Below, piece by piece: positions 1 to 10,842 of a stretch of DNA of 64,000 nucleotides (position 1 is its first letter; every line of letters begins with the position of its first letter). Both the position numbers and the translations under genes were made by a program. This stretch comes from Hippophae tibetana (Eukaryota; Streptophyta; Magnoliopsida; Rosales; Elaeagnaceae), in contig CM072810.1 of assembly GCA_037013495.1 (NCBI GenBank), forward strand, positions 77,112,449-77,176,448, given 5' to 3'. Below the pieces are notes generated by a model. The model searched no databases. It was not told the origin of the DNA and saw only the letters and a list, made by a program, of their open reading frames with translations.

Positions 1-1
1 G

Positions 2-13
2 AATATTAATATT
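2..13. other. 12-bp perfect palindrome at the start of A monomers
   Basis: AATATTAATATT equals its own reverse complement. It recurs at the start of almost every A monomer. In B the equivalent bases read AAAATTAATATT, which keeps only the central 6 bp as a palindrome. In the W-class dimers of the right end (starts 54971, 57864, 60757, 63650) the A copy reads AATATTGATATT, which destroys the symmetry, and D73 (52077) reads AATATTTATATT. It is a convenient monomer-phase marker; any protein binding or hairpin role is unproven. Confidence 0.85.
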
Positions 14-145
14 GTGTCAGTATATCCAATATGTGATCTGATATATTGTAATTCTTGTGTCTATAACCGAGTAAACAATTATCGTAGTTAATAGTGGGAA
101 CTCGTATTTATCAAATGTTTTGTTGTTTTTGAAAATGTGAGCAGT

Positions 146-177
146 ATTCCCTTATTTTTCTCTTCTCTTATATTTTT
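146..177 (+). other. Pyrimidine-rich tract conserved in A and B
   Basis: About 32 bases that are almost all C and T on the plus strand, interrupted by a few A bases, around the core TTTTTCTCTTCTCTTA. The equivalent in B reads TTTTTCTTTCTCTTA. It recurs once per monomer, so about every 361 bp. Long one-sided purine/pyrimidine runs can bend DNA or slip in replication. The best-resolved crossover in the window (8830-8846) lies inside this tract. A function is not shown. Confidence 0.7.
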
Positions 178-217
178 AAAAGAATAGAGATTGATTGAAT
201 AAATTAATAAATAACCC

Positions 218-231
218 TTGGTCGGAACCAA
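218..231. other. Dyad TTGGT-N4-ACCAA in the A monomer
   Basis: The arms TTGGT and ACCAA are exact reverse complements separated by CGGA. The element sits in the A monomer about 218 bp from its start and recurs in nearly all A copies. Arm mutations do occur: the M-class dimers (for example 34716-35439) read TTGTT in the left arm, and the Z-class dimers near the right end read ACTAA in the right arm. It could be a protein-binding site or a small cruciform or hairpin. I do not recognise it as the mammalian CENP-B box. Confidence 0.72.
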
Positions 232-296
232 TTTCTACTTTATAGCTCTTTTGAATAAAACCAAAAGGAAGTAAAATGGAAATTTTTCAACAAAAC

Positions 297-304
297 GTTT
301 AAAC
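297..304. other. GTTTAAAC palindrome, once per dimer
   Basis: An 8-bp perfect palindrome in the 3' third of most A monomers and absent from B, where the equivalent reads ATTAAAAC. It is lost in some dimers: D2 reads CTTTAAAC, and D81, D85, D89 and D33 read ATTTAAAC. Because it normally occurs once per 723 bp it marks dimer periodicity and coincides with the recognition sequence of PmeI. Confidence 0.8.
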
Positions 305-362
305 CGTATTTAAGTGACGTAAACGATCGAATTTGTGTACAAAAATGAGTTTCCAAAGCAAG

Positions 363-723
363 GAAAATTAATATTGTGTGAATCTATACGATCTTCAATT
401 TGATATAATATAATAGTCGTTTCAATACATGAGTACAAGAGTATCGTAGTGAATAGTTGCGACACATATTTATTAAATATTTTGTTGTCTTTGAAAATGT
501 GAATAGTATCCATTTTATTTTTCTTTCTCTTACATTTTTTAAAGAATATAGATTGAATGAAACAATAATATATAACCCTTGGTTGGCACCAATATCTTCA
601 TTACAGCTTATTTGAATAAAATCCAAAGTATGTAAAAAGGAAATGGTGTGACAAAACCATTAAAACCTTGCTAAGTGATGTAAATGATGCCATTTGTGTT
701 CAAAAATGAGGTTCCAAATCAAG
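363..723 (+). repeat. Type B monomer, reference copy (D1)
   Basis: First complete B monomer, 361 bp, directly following A. It aligns to A along its length: the start landmark, the TTTTTGAAAATGTGA block, the pyrimidine tract, the dyad (579-592), CTCTTTTGAATAAAA or variants, and CAAAAATGAG at the end. Two main B forms occur. The form here reads TTGGTTGGCACCAA at the dyad and is confined to about 1-10.1 kb. The other reads TTGGTGGGAACCAA and fills the rest of the window. The B 3' end carries useful class markers just before the next A: CCAAATCAAG, CTATATCCAG, CTATATCCAC or CTATATCCAA. Confidence 0.93.
579..592. other. Dyad TTGGT-N4-ACCAA in the B monomer
   Basis: The B counterpart of the dyad at 218-231. 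The arms are intact while the 4-base spacer is TGGC here, GGGA in most other B copies and CGGA in A. Both arms surviving in two monomers that have diverged by about a quarter, with the spacer free to change, is the main reason to think the element is maintained. An alternative is chance retention in a slowly diverging segment. Confidence 0.72.
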
Positions 724-3614
724 GAATATTAATATTGTGTTAGTCTATACAATATGTGATTTGATATATTGTAATTCTTGTGTCGTTAACCGAGTAAACA
801 ATTATTGCAGTTAATAGTTGGAACTTATATTTATAAAATATTTTGTTGTTTTTGAAAATGTGAGCAGTATTCCCTTCTTTTTCTCTTCTCTTATATTTTT
901 TAAAGAATAGAGACTGATTAAATAAATTAATAAATCACCCTTGGTCAGAACCAATTTCTACTTTATAGCTCTTTTGAATAAAACCGAAAGGAAGTAAAAT
1001 GGAAATGTTGCAACAAAACCTTTAAACCCTATTTAAGTGACGTAAACGATGGAATTTTGTACAAAAATGAGTTTCCAAAGAAAGGAAAATTAATATTGTG
1101 TGAATCTATACGATCTTCAATTTGATATAATATAATAGTCGTTTCAATACATGAGTACAAGAGTATCGTAGTGAATAGTTACGACACATATTTATTAAAT
1201 TTTTTGTTGTCTTTGAAAATGTGAATAGTATCCATTTTATTTTTCTTTCTCTTACATTTTTTAAAGAATATAGATTGAATGAAACAATAATAAATAACCC
1301 TTGGTTGGCACCAATATCTTCATTACAGCTATTTTGAATAAAATCCAAAGTATGTAAAAAGGAAATGGTGTGACAAAAACATTAAAACCTTGCTAAGTGA
1401 TGTAAATGATGCCATTTGTGTCCAAAAATGAGGTTCCAAAGCAAGGAATATTAATATTGTGTTAGTCTATACAATATGTGATTTGATATATTGTAATTCT
1501 TGTGTCGTTAACCGAGTAAACAATTATCGTAGTTAATATTTGGAACTTATATTTATAAAATGTTTTGTTGTTTTTGAAAATGTGAGCAGTATTCCCTTCT
1601 TTTTCTCTTCTCTTATCTTTTTTAAGGAATAGACACTGATTGAATAAATTAATAAATCACCCTTGGTCGGAACCAATTTCTACTTTATAGCTCTTTTGAA
1701 TAAAACCGAAAGGAAGTAAAATGGAAATTTTGCAACAAAACGTTTAAACCGTATTTAAGTGACGTAAACGATGGAATTTTGTACAAAAATGAGTTTCCAA
1801 AGAAAGGAAAATTAATATTCTGTGAATCTATACGATCTTTAATTTGATATATTATAATAGTCGTTTCAATACACGAGTACAAGATTATCGTAGTGAATAG
1901 TTGCGACACATATTTATTAATTTTTTTGTTGTTTTTGAAAATGTGAATAGTATCCATTTTATTTTTCTTTCTCTTATATTTTTTAAAGAATATAGATTGA
2001 ACGAAAACAATAATAAATAACCCTTGGTGGGAACCAATATATTCATTACAGCTCTTTTAAATAAAATCCAAAGTAAGTAAAACGGAAATGGTGTGATAAA
2101 AACATTAAAACTTTGCTAAGTGATGTAAATGATGCCACTTGTGTTCAAAAATGAGGTTCTATATCCAGGAATATTAATATTGTGTTAGTCTATACACTAT
2201 GTGATTTGATATATTGTAATTCTTGTGTCTATAACCGAGTAAACAATTATCGTAGTTAATAGTTGGAACTCATATTTATCAAATGTTTTTTTGTTTTTGA
2301 AAATGTGAGCAGTATTCCCTTCTTTTTCTCTTCTCTTATATTTTTAAAAGAATAGAGATTTATTGAATAAATTAATAAATCACCCTTGGTTGGAACCAAT
2401 TTCTACTTTATAGCTCTTTTTAATAAAACCGAAAGGAAGTAAAATGGAAATGTTGCAACAAAACGTCTTAACCCTATTTAAGTGACGTAAACGATGGAAT
2501 TTTGTAACAAAATGAGTTTCCAAATCAAGGAAAATTAATATTGTGTGAATCTATACGATCTTCAATTTGATATATTATAATAGTCGTTTCAATACACGAG
2601 TACAAGATTATCGTAGTGAATAGTTGCGACACATATTTATTAATTTTTTTGTTGTTTTTGAAAATGTGAATAGTATCCATTTTATTTTTCTTTCTCTTAT
2701 ATTTTTTAAAGAATATAGATTGAACGAAAACAATAATAAATAACCCTTGGTGGGAACCAATATATTCATTACAGCTCTTTTAAATAAAATCCAAAGTAAG
2801 TAAAACGGAAATGGTGTGATAAAAACATTAAAACTTTGCTAAGTGATGTAAATGATGCCACTTGTGTTCAAAAATGAGGTTCTATATCCAGGAATATTAA
2901 TATTGTGTTAGTCTATACACTATGTGATTTGATATATTGTAATTCTTGTGTCTATAACCGAGTAAACAATTATCGTAGTTAATAGTTGGAACTCATATTT
3001 ATCAAATGTTTTTTTTTTTTTGAAAATGTGAGCAGTATTCCCTTCTTTTTCTCTTCTCTTATATTTTTAAAAGAATAGAGATTTATTGAATAAATTAATA
3101 AATCACCCTTGGTCGGAACCAATTTCTACTTTATAGCTCTTTTTAATAAAACCGAAAGGAAGTAAAATGGAAATGTTGCAACAAAACGTCTTAACCCTAT
3201 TTAAGTGACGTAAACGATGGAATTTTGTAACAAAATGAGTTTCCAAATCAAGGAAAATTAATATTGTGTGAATCTATACGATCTTCAATTTGATATATTA
3301 TAATAGTCGTTTCAATACACGAGTACAAGATTATCGTAGTAAATAGTTGCGACAGATATTTTTTAATTTTTTTGTTGTTTTTGAAAATGTGAATAGTATC
3401 CATTTTATTTTTCTTTCTCTTATATTTTTTAAAGAATATAGATTGAACGAAAACAATAATAAATAACCCTTGGTGGGAACCAATATATTCATTACAGCTC
3501 TTTTGAATAAAATCCAAAGTAAGTAAAACAGAAATTGTGTGACAAAAACATTAAAACCTTGTTAAGTTATGTAAATGATTTCATTTGTGTTCAAAAATGA
3601 GGTTCCAAATCAAG

Positions 3615-6600
3615 GAATATTAATATTGTGTCAGTATATCCAATATGTGATCTGATATATTGTAATTCTTGTGTCTATAACCGAGTAAACAATTATCGTA
3701 GTTAATAGTGGGAACTCGTATTTATCAAATGTTTTGTTGTTTTTGAAAATGTGAGCAGTATTCCCTTATTTTTCTCTTCTCTTATATTTTTAAAAGAATA
3801 GAGATTGATTGAATAAATTAATAAATAACCCTTGGTCGGAACCAATTTCTACTTTATAGCTCTTTTGAATAAAACCAAAAGGAAGTAAAATGGAAATTTT
3901 GCAACAAAACGTTTAAACCGTATTTAAGTGACGTAAACGATCGAATTTGTGTACAAAAATGAGTTTCCAAAGCAAGGAAAATTAATATTGTGTGAATCTA
4001 TACGATCTTCAATTTGATATAATATAATAGTCGTTTCAATACATGAGTACAAGAGTATCGTAGTGAATAGTTGCGACACATATTTATTAAATATTTTGTT
4101 GTCTTTGAAAATGTGAATAGTATCCATTTTATTTTTCTTTCTCTTACATTTTTTAAAGAATATAGATTGAATGAAACAATAATATATAACCCTTGGTTGG
4201 CACCAATATCTTCATTACAGCTTATTTGAATAAAATCCAAAGTATGTAAAAAGGAAATGGTGTGACAAAACCATTAAAACCTTGCTAAGTGATGTAAATG
4301 ATGCCATTTGTGTTCAAAAATGAGGTTCCAAATCAAGGAATATTAATATTGTGTTAGTCTATACAATATGTGATTTGATATATTGTAATTCTTGTGTCGT
4401 TAACCGAGTAAACAATTATTGCAGTTAATAGTTGGAACTTATATTTATAAAATATTTTGTTGTTTTTGAAAATGTGAGCAGTATTCCCTTCTTTTTCTCT
4501 TCTCTTATATTTTTTAAAGAATAGAGACTGATTAAATAAATTAATAAATCACCCTTGGTCAGAACCAATTTCTACTTTATAGCTCTTTTGAATAAAACCG
4601 AAAGGAAGTAAAATGGAAATGTTGCAACAAAACCTTTAAACCCTATTTAAGTGACGTAAACGATGGAATTTTGTACAAAAATGAGTTTCCAAAGAAAGGA
4701 AAATTAATATTGTGTGAATCTATACGATCTTCAATTTGATATAATATAATAGTCGTTTCAATACATGAGTACAAGAGTATCGTAGTGAATAGTTACGACA
4801 CATATTTATTAAATTTTTTGTTGTCTTTGAAAATGTGAATAGTATCCATTTTATTTTTCTTTCTCTTACATTTTTTAAAGAATATAGATTGAATGAAACA
4901 ATAATAAATAACCCTTGGTTGGCACCAATATCTTCATTACAGCTATTTTGAATAAAATCCAAAGTATGTAAAAAGGAAATGGTGTGACAAAAACATTAAA
5001 ACCTTGCTAAGTGATGTAAATGATGCCATTTGTGTCCAAAAATGAGGTTCCAAAGCAAGGAATATTAATATTGTGTTAGTCTATACAATATGTGATTTGA
5101 TATATTGTAATTCTTGTGTCGTTAACCGAGTAAACAATTATCGTAGTTAATATTTGGAACTTATATTTATAAAATGTTTTGTTGTTTTTGAAAATGTGAG
5201 CAGTATTCCCTTCTTTTTCGCTTCTCTTATCTTTTTTAAGGAATAGACACTGATTGAATAAATTAATAAATCACCCTTGGTCGGAACCAATTTCTACTTT
5301 ATAGCTCTTTTGAATAAAACCGAAAGGAAGTAAAATGGAAATTTTGCAACAAAACGGTTAAACCGTATTTAAGTGACGTAAACGATGGAATTTTGTACAA
5401 AAATGAGTTTCCAAAGAAAGGAAAATTAATATTCTGTGAATCTATACGATCTTTAATTTGATATATTATAATAGTCGTTTCAATACACGAGTACAAGATT
5501 ATCGTAGTGAATAGTTGCGACACATATTTATTAATTTTTTTGTTGTTTTTGAAAATGTGAATAGTATCCATTTTATTTTTCTTTCTCTTATATTTTTTAA
5601 AGAATATAGATTGAACGAAAACAATAATAAATAACCCTTGGTGGGAACCAATATATTCATTACAGCTCTTTTAAATAAAATCCAAAGTAAGTAAAACGGA
5701 AATGGTGTGATAAAAACATTAAAACTTTGCTAAGTGATGTAAATGATGCCACTTGTGTTCAAAAATGAGGTTCTATATCCAGGAATATTAATATTGTGTT
5801 AGTCTATACACTATGTGATTTGATATATTGTAATTCTTGTGTCTATAACCGAGTAAACAATTATCGTAGTTAATAGTTGGAACTCATATTTATCAAATGT
5901 TTTTTTGTTTTTGAAAATGTGAGCAGTATTCCCTTCTTTTTCTCTTCTCTTATATTTTTAAAAGAATAGAGATTTATTGAATAAATTAATAAATAACCCT
6001 TGTTCGGAACCAATTTCTACTTTATAACTCTTTTGAATAAAACCGAAAGGAAGTAAAATGGAAATTTTGCAACAAAACGTTTAAACCCTATTTAAGTGAC
6101 GTAAACGATCGAATTTGTGCACAAAAATGAGTTTCCAAAGCAAGGAAAATTAATATTGTGTGAATCTATACGATCTTCAATTTGATATATTATAATAGTC
6201 GTTTTAATACACGAGTACAAGATTATCGTAGTGAATAGTTGCGACACGTATTTATTAATTTTTTTGTTGTTTTTGAAAATGTGAATAGTATCCATTTTAT
6301 TTTTCTTTCTCTTATATTTTTTAAAGAATATAGATTGAACGAAAACAATAATAAATAACCCTTGGTGGGAACGAATATATTCATTAAAGCTCTTTTGAAT
6401 AAAATCCAAAGTAAGTAAAACGGAAATGGTGTGACAAAAACATTAAAACTTTGCTAAGTGATGTAAATGATGCCACTTGTGGTCAAAAATGAGGTTCTAT
6501 ATCCAGGAATATTAATATTGTGTTAGTCTATACAATATGTGATTTGATATATTGTAATTCTTGTGTATATAACCGAGTAAACAATTATCGTAGTTAATAG

Positions 6601-7230
6601 TTGGAACTCATATTTATCAAATGTTTTGTTGTTTTTGAAAATGTGAGCAGTATTCCCTTCTTTTTCTCTTCTCTTATATTTTTAAAAGAATAGAGATTGA
6701 TTGAATAAATTAATAAATAACCCTTGGTCGGAACCAATTTCTACTTTATAGCTCTTTTGAATAAAACCAAAAGGAAGTAAAATGGAAATTTTGCAAAAAA
6801 ACGTTTAAACCTTATTTAAGTGACGTAAACGATCGAATTTGTGTACAAAAATGAGTTTCCAAAGAAAGGAAAATTAATATTGTGTGAATCTATACGATCT
6901 TCAATTTGATATATTATAATAGTCGTTTCAATACACGAGTACAAGATTATCGTAGTGAATAGTTGCGACATATATTTATTAATTTTTTTGTTGTCTTTGA
7001 AAATGTGAATAGTATCCATTTTATTTTTCTTTCTCTTATATTTTTTAAAGAATATAGATTGAATGAAAAAAATAATAAATAACCCTTTGTTGGCACCAAT
7101 ATCTTCATTATGGCTCTTTTGAATAAAATCCAAAGTATGTAAAATGGAAATGGTGTGACAAACGAATTAAAACATTGCTAAGTGATGTAAATGATGCCAT
7201 TTGTGTTCAAAAATGAGGTTCCAAATCAAG
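3615..7230 (+). repeat. 5-dimer HOR, copy 2 (D6-D10)
   Basis: A starts at 3615, 4338, 5060, 5783 and 6507. D6 to D8 and the first part of D9 repeat D1-D4 almost base for base. From about 5985 the copy departs: D9 reads AACCCTTGTTCGGAACC where D4 reads CACCCTTGGTTGG, and D10 has a TGTATATAACC variant shared with D16 (10843) and D56 (39782) but not with D5. The 5' part of this HOR is therefore homogenised while its last 1.5 dimers are not, as expected when exchange tracts end inside the unit. Confidence 0.82.
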
Positions 7231-9398
7231 GAATATTAATATTGTGTTAGTATATCCAATATGTGATCTGATATATTGTAATTTTTGTGTCTATAACCGA
7301 GTAAACAATTATCGTAGTTAATAGTTGGAACTCGTATTTATCAAATGTTTTGTTGTTTTTGAAAATGTGAGCAGTATTCCCTTATTTTTCTCTTCTCTTA
7401 TATTTTTAAAAGAATAGAGATTGATTGAATAAATTAATAAATAACCCTTGGTCGGAACCAATTTCTACTTTATAGCTCTTTTGAATAAAACCAAAAGGAA
7501 GTAAAATGGAAATTTTGCAACAAAACGTTTAAAAGATATTTAAGTGACGTAAACGATCAAATTTGTGTACAAAAATGAGTTTCCAAAGCAAGGAAAATTA
7601 ATATTGTGTGAATCTATACGATCTTCAATTTGATATAATATAATAGTCGTTTCAATACATGAGTACAAGAGTATCGTAGTGAATAGTTGCGACACATATT
7701 TATTAAATATTTTGTTGTCTTTGAAAATGTGAATAGTATCCATTTTATTTTTCTTTCTCTTACATTTTTTAAAGAATATAGAATGAATGAAACAATAATA
7801 TATAACCCTTGGTTGGCACCAATATCTTCATTACAGCTTATTTGAATAAAATCCAAAGTATGTAAAAAGGAAATGGTGTGACAAAACCATTAAAACCTTG
7901 CTAAGTGATGTAAATGATGCCACTTGTGTTCAAAAATGAGGTTCCAAATCAAGGAATATTAATATTGTGTTAGTCTATACAATATGTGATTTGATATATT
8001 GTAATTATTGTGTCGTTAACCGAGTAAACAATTATTGTAGTTAATAGTTGGAACTTATATTTATAAAATATTTTGTTGTTTTTGAAAATGTGAGCAGTAT
8101 TCCCTTCTTTTTCTCTTCTCTTATCTTTTTTAAAGAATAGAAACTGATTGAATAAATTAATAAATCACCCTTGGGCGGAACCAATTTCTACTTTATAGCT
8201 CTTTTGAATAAAACCGAAAGGAAGTAAAATGGAAATTTTGCAACAAAACGTTTAAACCTTATTTAAGTGACGTAAACGATGGAATTTTGTACAAAAATGA
8301 GTTTCCAAAGAAAGGAAAATTAATATTGTGTGAATCTATACGATCTTCAATTTGATATAATATAATAGTCGTTTCAATACATGAGTACAAGAGTATCGTA
8401 GTGAATAGTTACGACACATATTTATTAAATTTTTTGTTGTCTTTGAAAATGTGAATAGTATCCATTTTATTTTTCTTTCTCTTACATTTTTTAAAGAATA
8501 TAGATTGAATGAAACAATAATAAATAACCCTTGGTTGGCACCAATATCTTCATTACAGCTATTTTGAATAAAATCCAAAGTATGAAAAAAGGAAATGGTG
8601 TGACAAAAACATTAAAACCTTGCTAAGTGATGTAAATGATGCCATTTGTGTCCAAAAATGAGGTTCCAAAGCAAGGAATATTAATATTGTGTTAGTCTAT
8701 ACAATATGTGATTTGATATATTGTAATTCTTGTGTCGTTAACCGAGTAAACAATTATCGTAGTTAATATTTGGAACTTATATTTATAAAATGTTTTGTTG
8801 TTTTTGAAAATGTGAGCAGTATTCCCTTCTTTTTCTCTTCTCTTATATTTTTAAAAGAATAGAGATTGATTGAATAAATTAATAAATAACCCTTGGTCGG
8901 AACCAATTTCTACTTTATAGCTCTTTTGAATAAAACCAAAAGGAAGTAAAATGGAAATTTTGCAACAAAACGTTTAAACCGTATTTAAGTGACGTAAACG
9001 ATCGAATTTGTGTACAAAACTGAGTTTCCAAAGCAAGGAAAATTAATATTGTGTGAATCTATACGATCTTCAATTTGATATAATATAATAGTCGTTTCAA
9101 TACATGAGTACAAGAGTATCGTAGTGAATAGTTGCGACACATATTTATTAAATATTTTGTTGTCTTTGAAAATGTGAATAGTATCCATTTTATTTTTCTT
9201 TCTCTTACATTTTTTAAAGAATATAGATTGAATGAAACAATAATATATAACCCTTGGTTGGCACCAATATCTTCATTACAGCTTATTTGAATAAAATCCA
9301 AAGTATGTAAAACGGAAATGGTGTGACAAAACCATTAAAACCTTGCTAAGTGATGTAAATGATGCCATTTGTGTTCAAAAATGAGGTTCCAAATCAAG
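7231..9398 (+). repeat. 5-dimer HOR, partial copy 3 (D11-D13)
   Basis: A starts at 7231, 7954 and 8676, offset 3616 bp from copy 2. D11 resembles D1/D6 with a few private changes (GTTAGTATATCC; AAAAGATATTT in place of AAACCGTATTT). D12 resembles D2/D7. D13 begins as D3/D8 but converts to a D1-type sequence half way through its A monomer, so the copy is cut short and restarts; the next dimer, D14, looks like D2. This is the signature of an unequal exchange between positions 3 and 1 of the HOR. Confidence 0.8.
8676..9398 (+). repeat. Hybrid dimer D13 (D3-type 5' part, D1-type 3' part)
   Basis: The start matches D3/D8: TGTCGTTAACCGAG, TAATATTTGGAACTT and the C of TTCCCTTC at 8829. From 8847 it matches D1/D6: TTATATTTTTAAAAG, GATTGATTGAATAAA, AAATAACCC and CCAAAAGG, continuing into a D1-type B monomer with TTTGATATAATATAATAG. 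The switch falls in the shared pyrimidine tract between 8830 and 8846. Caution: the D1 donor is inferred from the copies present here, and a similar class elsewhere could have been the true partner. Confidence 0.75.
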
Positions 9399-10842
9399 GA
9401 ATATTAATATTGTGTTAGTCTATACAATATGTGATTTGATATATTGTAATTCTTGTGTCGTTAACCGAGTAAACAATTATTGCAGTTAATAGTTGGAACT
9501 TATATTTATAAAATATTTTGTTGTTTTTGAAAATGTGAGCAGTATTCCCTTCTTTTTCTCTTCTCTTATATTTTTTAAAGAATAGAGACTGATTGAATAA
9601 ATTAATAAATCACCCTTGGTCGGAACCAATTTCTACTTTATAGCTCTTTTGAATTAAACCGAAAGGAAGTAAAATGGAAATGTTGCAATAAAACGTTTAA
9701 ACCCTCTTTAAGTGACGTAAACGATGGAATTTTGTACAAAAATGAGTTTCCAAAGAAAGGAAAATTAATATTGTGTGAATCTATACGATCTTCAATTTGA
9801 TATATTATAATAGTTGTTTCAATACACGAGTACAAGATTATCGTAGTGAATAGTTGCGACACGTATTTATTAATTTTTTGTTGTTTTTGAAAATGTGAAT
9901 AGTATCCATTTTATTTTTCTTTCTCTTACATTTTTTAAAGAATATAGATTGAATGAAACCATAATAAATAGCCCTTGGTTGGCACCAATATCTTCATTAC
10001 AGCTCTTTTGAATAAAATCCAAAGTATGTAAAAAGGAAATGGTGTGACAAAAACATTAAAACCTTGCTAAGTGATGTAAATGATGCCATTTGTGTTCAAA
10101 AATGAGGTTCCAAATCAAGGAATATTAATATTGTGTTAGTCTATACAATATGTGATTTGATATATTGCAATTCTTGTGTCGTTGACCGAGTAAACAATTA
10201 TCGTAGTTAATAGTTGGAACTTATATTTATAAAATGTTTTGTTGTTTTTGAAAATGTGAGCAGTATTCACTTCTTTTTCTCTTCTCTTATATTTTTTAAA
10301 GAATAGAGACTGATTGAATAAATTAATAAATCACCCTTGGTCGGAACCAATTTCTACTTTATAGCTCTTTTGAATAAAACCGAAAGGAAGTAAAATGGAA
10401 ATGTTGCAATAAAACGTTTAAACCCTATTTAAGTGACGTAAACGATGGAATTTTGTACAAAAATGAGTTTCCAAAGAAAGGAAAATTAATATTGTGTGAA
10501 TCTATACGATCTTCAATTTTATATATTATAATAGTCGTTTCAATACAAGAGTACAAGATTATCGTAGTGAATAGTTGCGACACGTATTTATTAATTTTTT
10601 TGTTGTTTTTGTAAATGTGAATAGTATCCATTTTATTTTTCTTTCTCTTATATTTTTTAAAGAATATAGATTGAACGAAAACAATAATAAATAACCCTTG
10701 GTGGTAACCAATATATTCATTACACCTCTTTTGAATAAAATCCTAAGTAAGTACAACTGAAATCGTGTGACAAAAACATTAAAACTTTGCTAAGTGATGT
10801 AAATGATGCCACTTGTGTTCAAAAATGAGGTTCTATATCCAA
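9399..10842 (+). repeat. Transition dimers D14-D15
   Basis: A starts at 9399 and 10120. D14 has a D2-type A monomer. Its B monomer is mixed: the first half is of the common form, while the second half keeps the left-end form with TTGGTTGGCACCAA near 9975. D15 has a private GTCGTTGACCGAG and a common-form B with TTTTTGTAAATGTG, a variant seen again only in D55 near 39550. These are the last units with left-end B sequence, so they mark the edge of the left HOR domain. Confidence 0.75.

Larger units (their letters stand above)
1..362 (+). repeat. Type A monomer, reference copy (D1)
   Basis: First complete A monomer, 362 bp; others are 360-363 bp. In order it holds a 12-bp palindrome (2-13), a region with the shared core TTGATATATTGTAATTC or variants, a pyrimidine-rich tract (146-177), the dyad TTGGT-N4-ACCAA (218-231), the element CTCTTTTGAATAAAA, the 8-bp palindrome GTTTAAAC (297-304) and a terminal CAAAAATGAGTTTCC. 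A differs from B in the palindromes, in GTGAGCAGTATTCCC against GTGAATAGTATCCAT, and in its 3' third. This D1 copy belongs to the class confined to the left 10 kb, which has a C in its GTCAGTATATCC segment where most dimers read GTTAGTCTATAC. Confidence 0.93.
1..3614 (+). repeat. 5-dimer HOR, copy 1 (D1-D5)
   Basis: A starts at 1, 724, 1446, 2169 and 2892. The five dimers differ from one another, but the series is repeated at an offset of 3614 bp. Identity to copy 2 is near complete for roughly the first 2.37 kb, with only scattered substitutions (for example T to G near 292/3906), and breaks down in D4. D1 and D2 carry the left-end B form with TTGGTTGGCACCAA; D3-D5 carry the common B form. 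D4 and D5 are a near-identical pair (see findings), so this copy may have gained a dimer by local duplication. Confidence 0.85.

Noticed and set aside
218..231. Mammalian CENP-B box
   Set aside because: The element TTGGT-N4-ACCAA does not fit the CENP-B box pattern NTTCGNNNNANNCGGGN, and I saw no other match by eye.
300..310. Telomere-like AAACCCT in many A monomers
   Set aside because: Only one unit occurs per monomer (for example in GTTTAAACCCTATTTAAG), never in tandem, so chance is sufficient.
1..362. Identity with known 360-bp insect satellites (Drosophila 1.688 family, Tribolium TCAST) or plant centromere repeats
   Set aside because: Only the length and AT content agree. I could not match a diagnostic sequence from memory, and a database search was not possible.
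1..362. A monomer as an internal duplication of about 181 bp
   Set aside because: A few short AT-rich words recur (for example AAAATG-GAG forms and AATAAATTAATAAAT against AATATTAATATT), but at inconsistent spacings and with no continuous alignment by eye.
1120..1140. Bacterial-type promoter words (TATAAT) repeated in every B monomer
   Set aside because: Expected by chance in such AT-rich DNA, with no coding sequence downstream and a eukaryotic satellite context.
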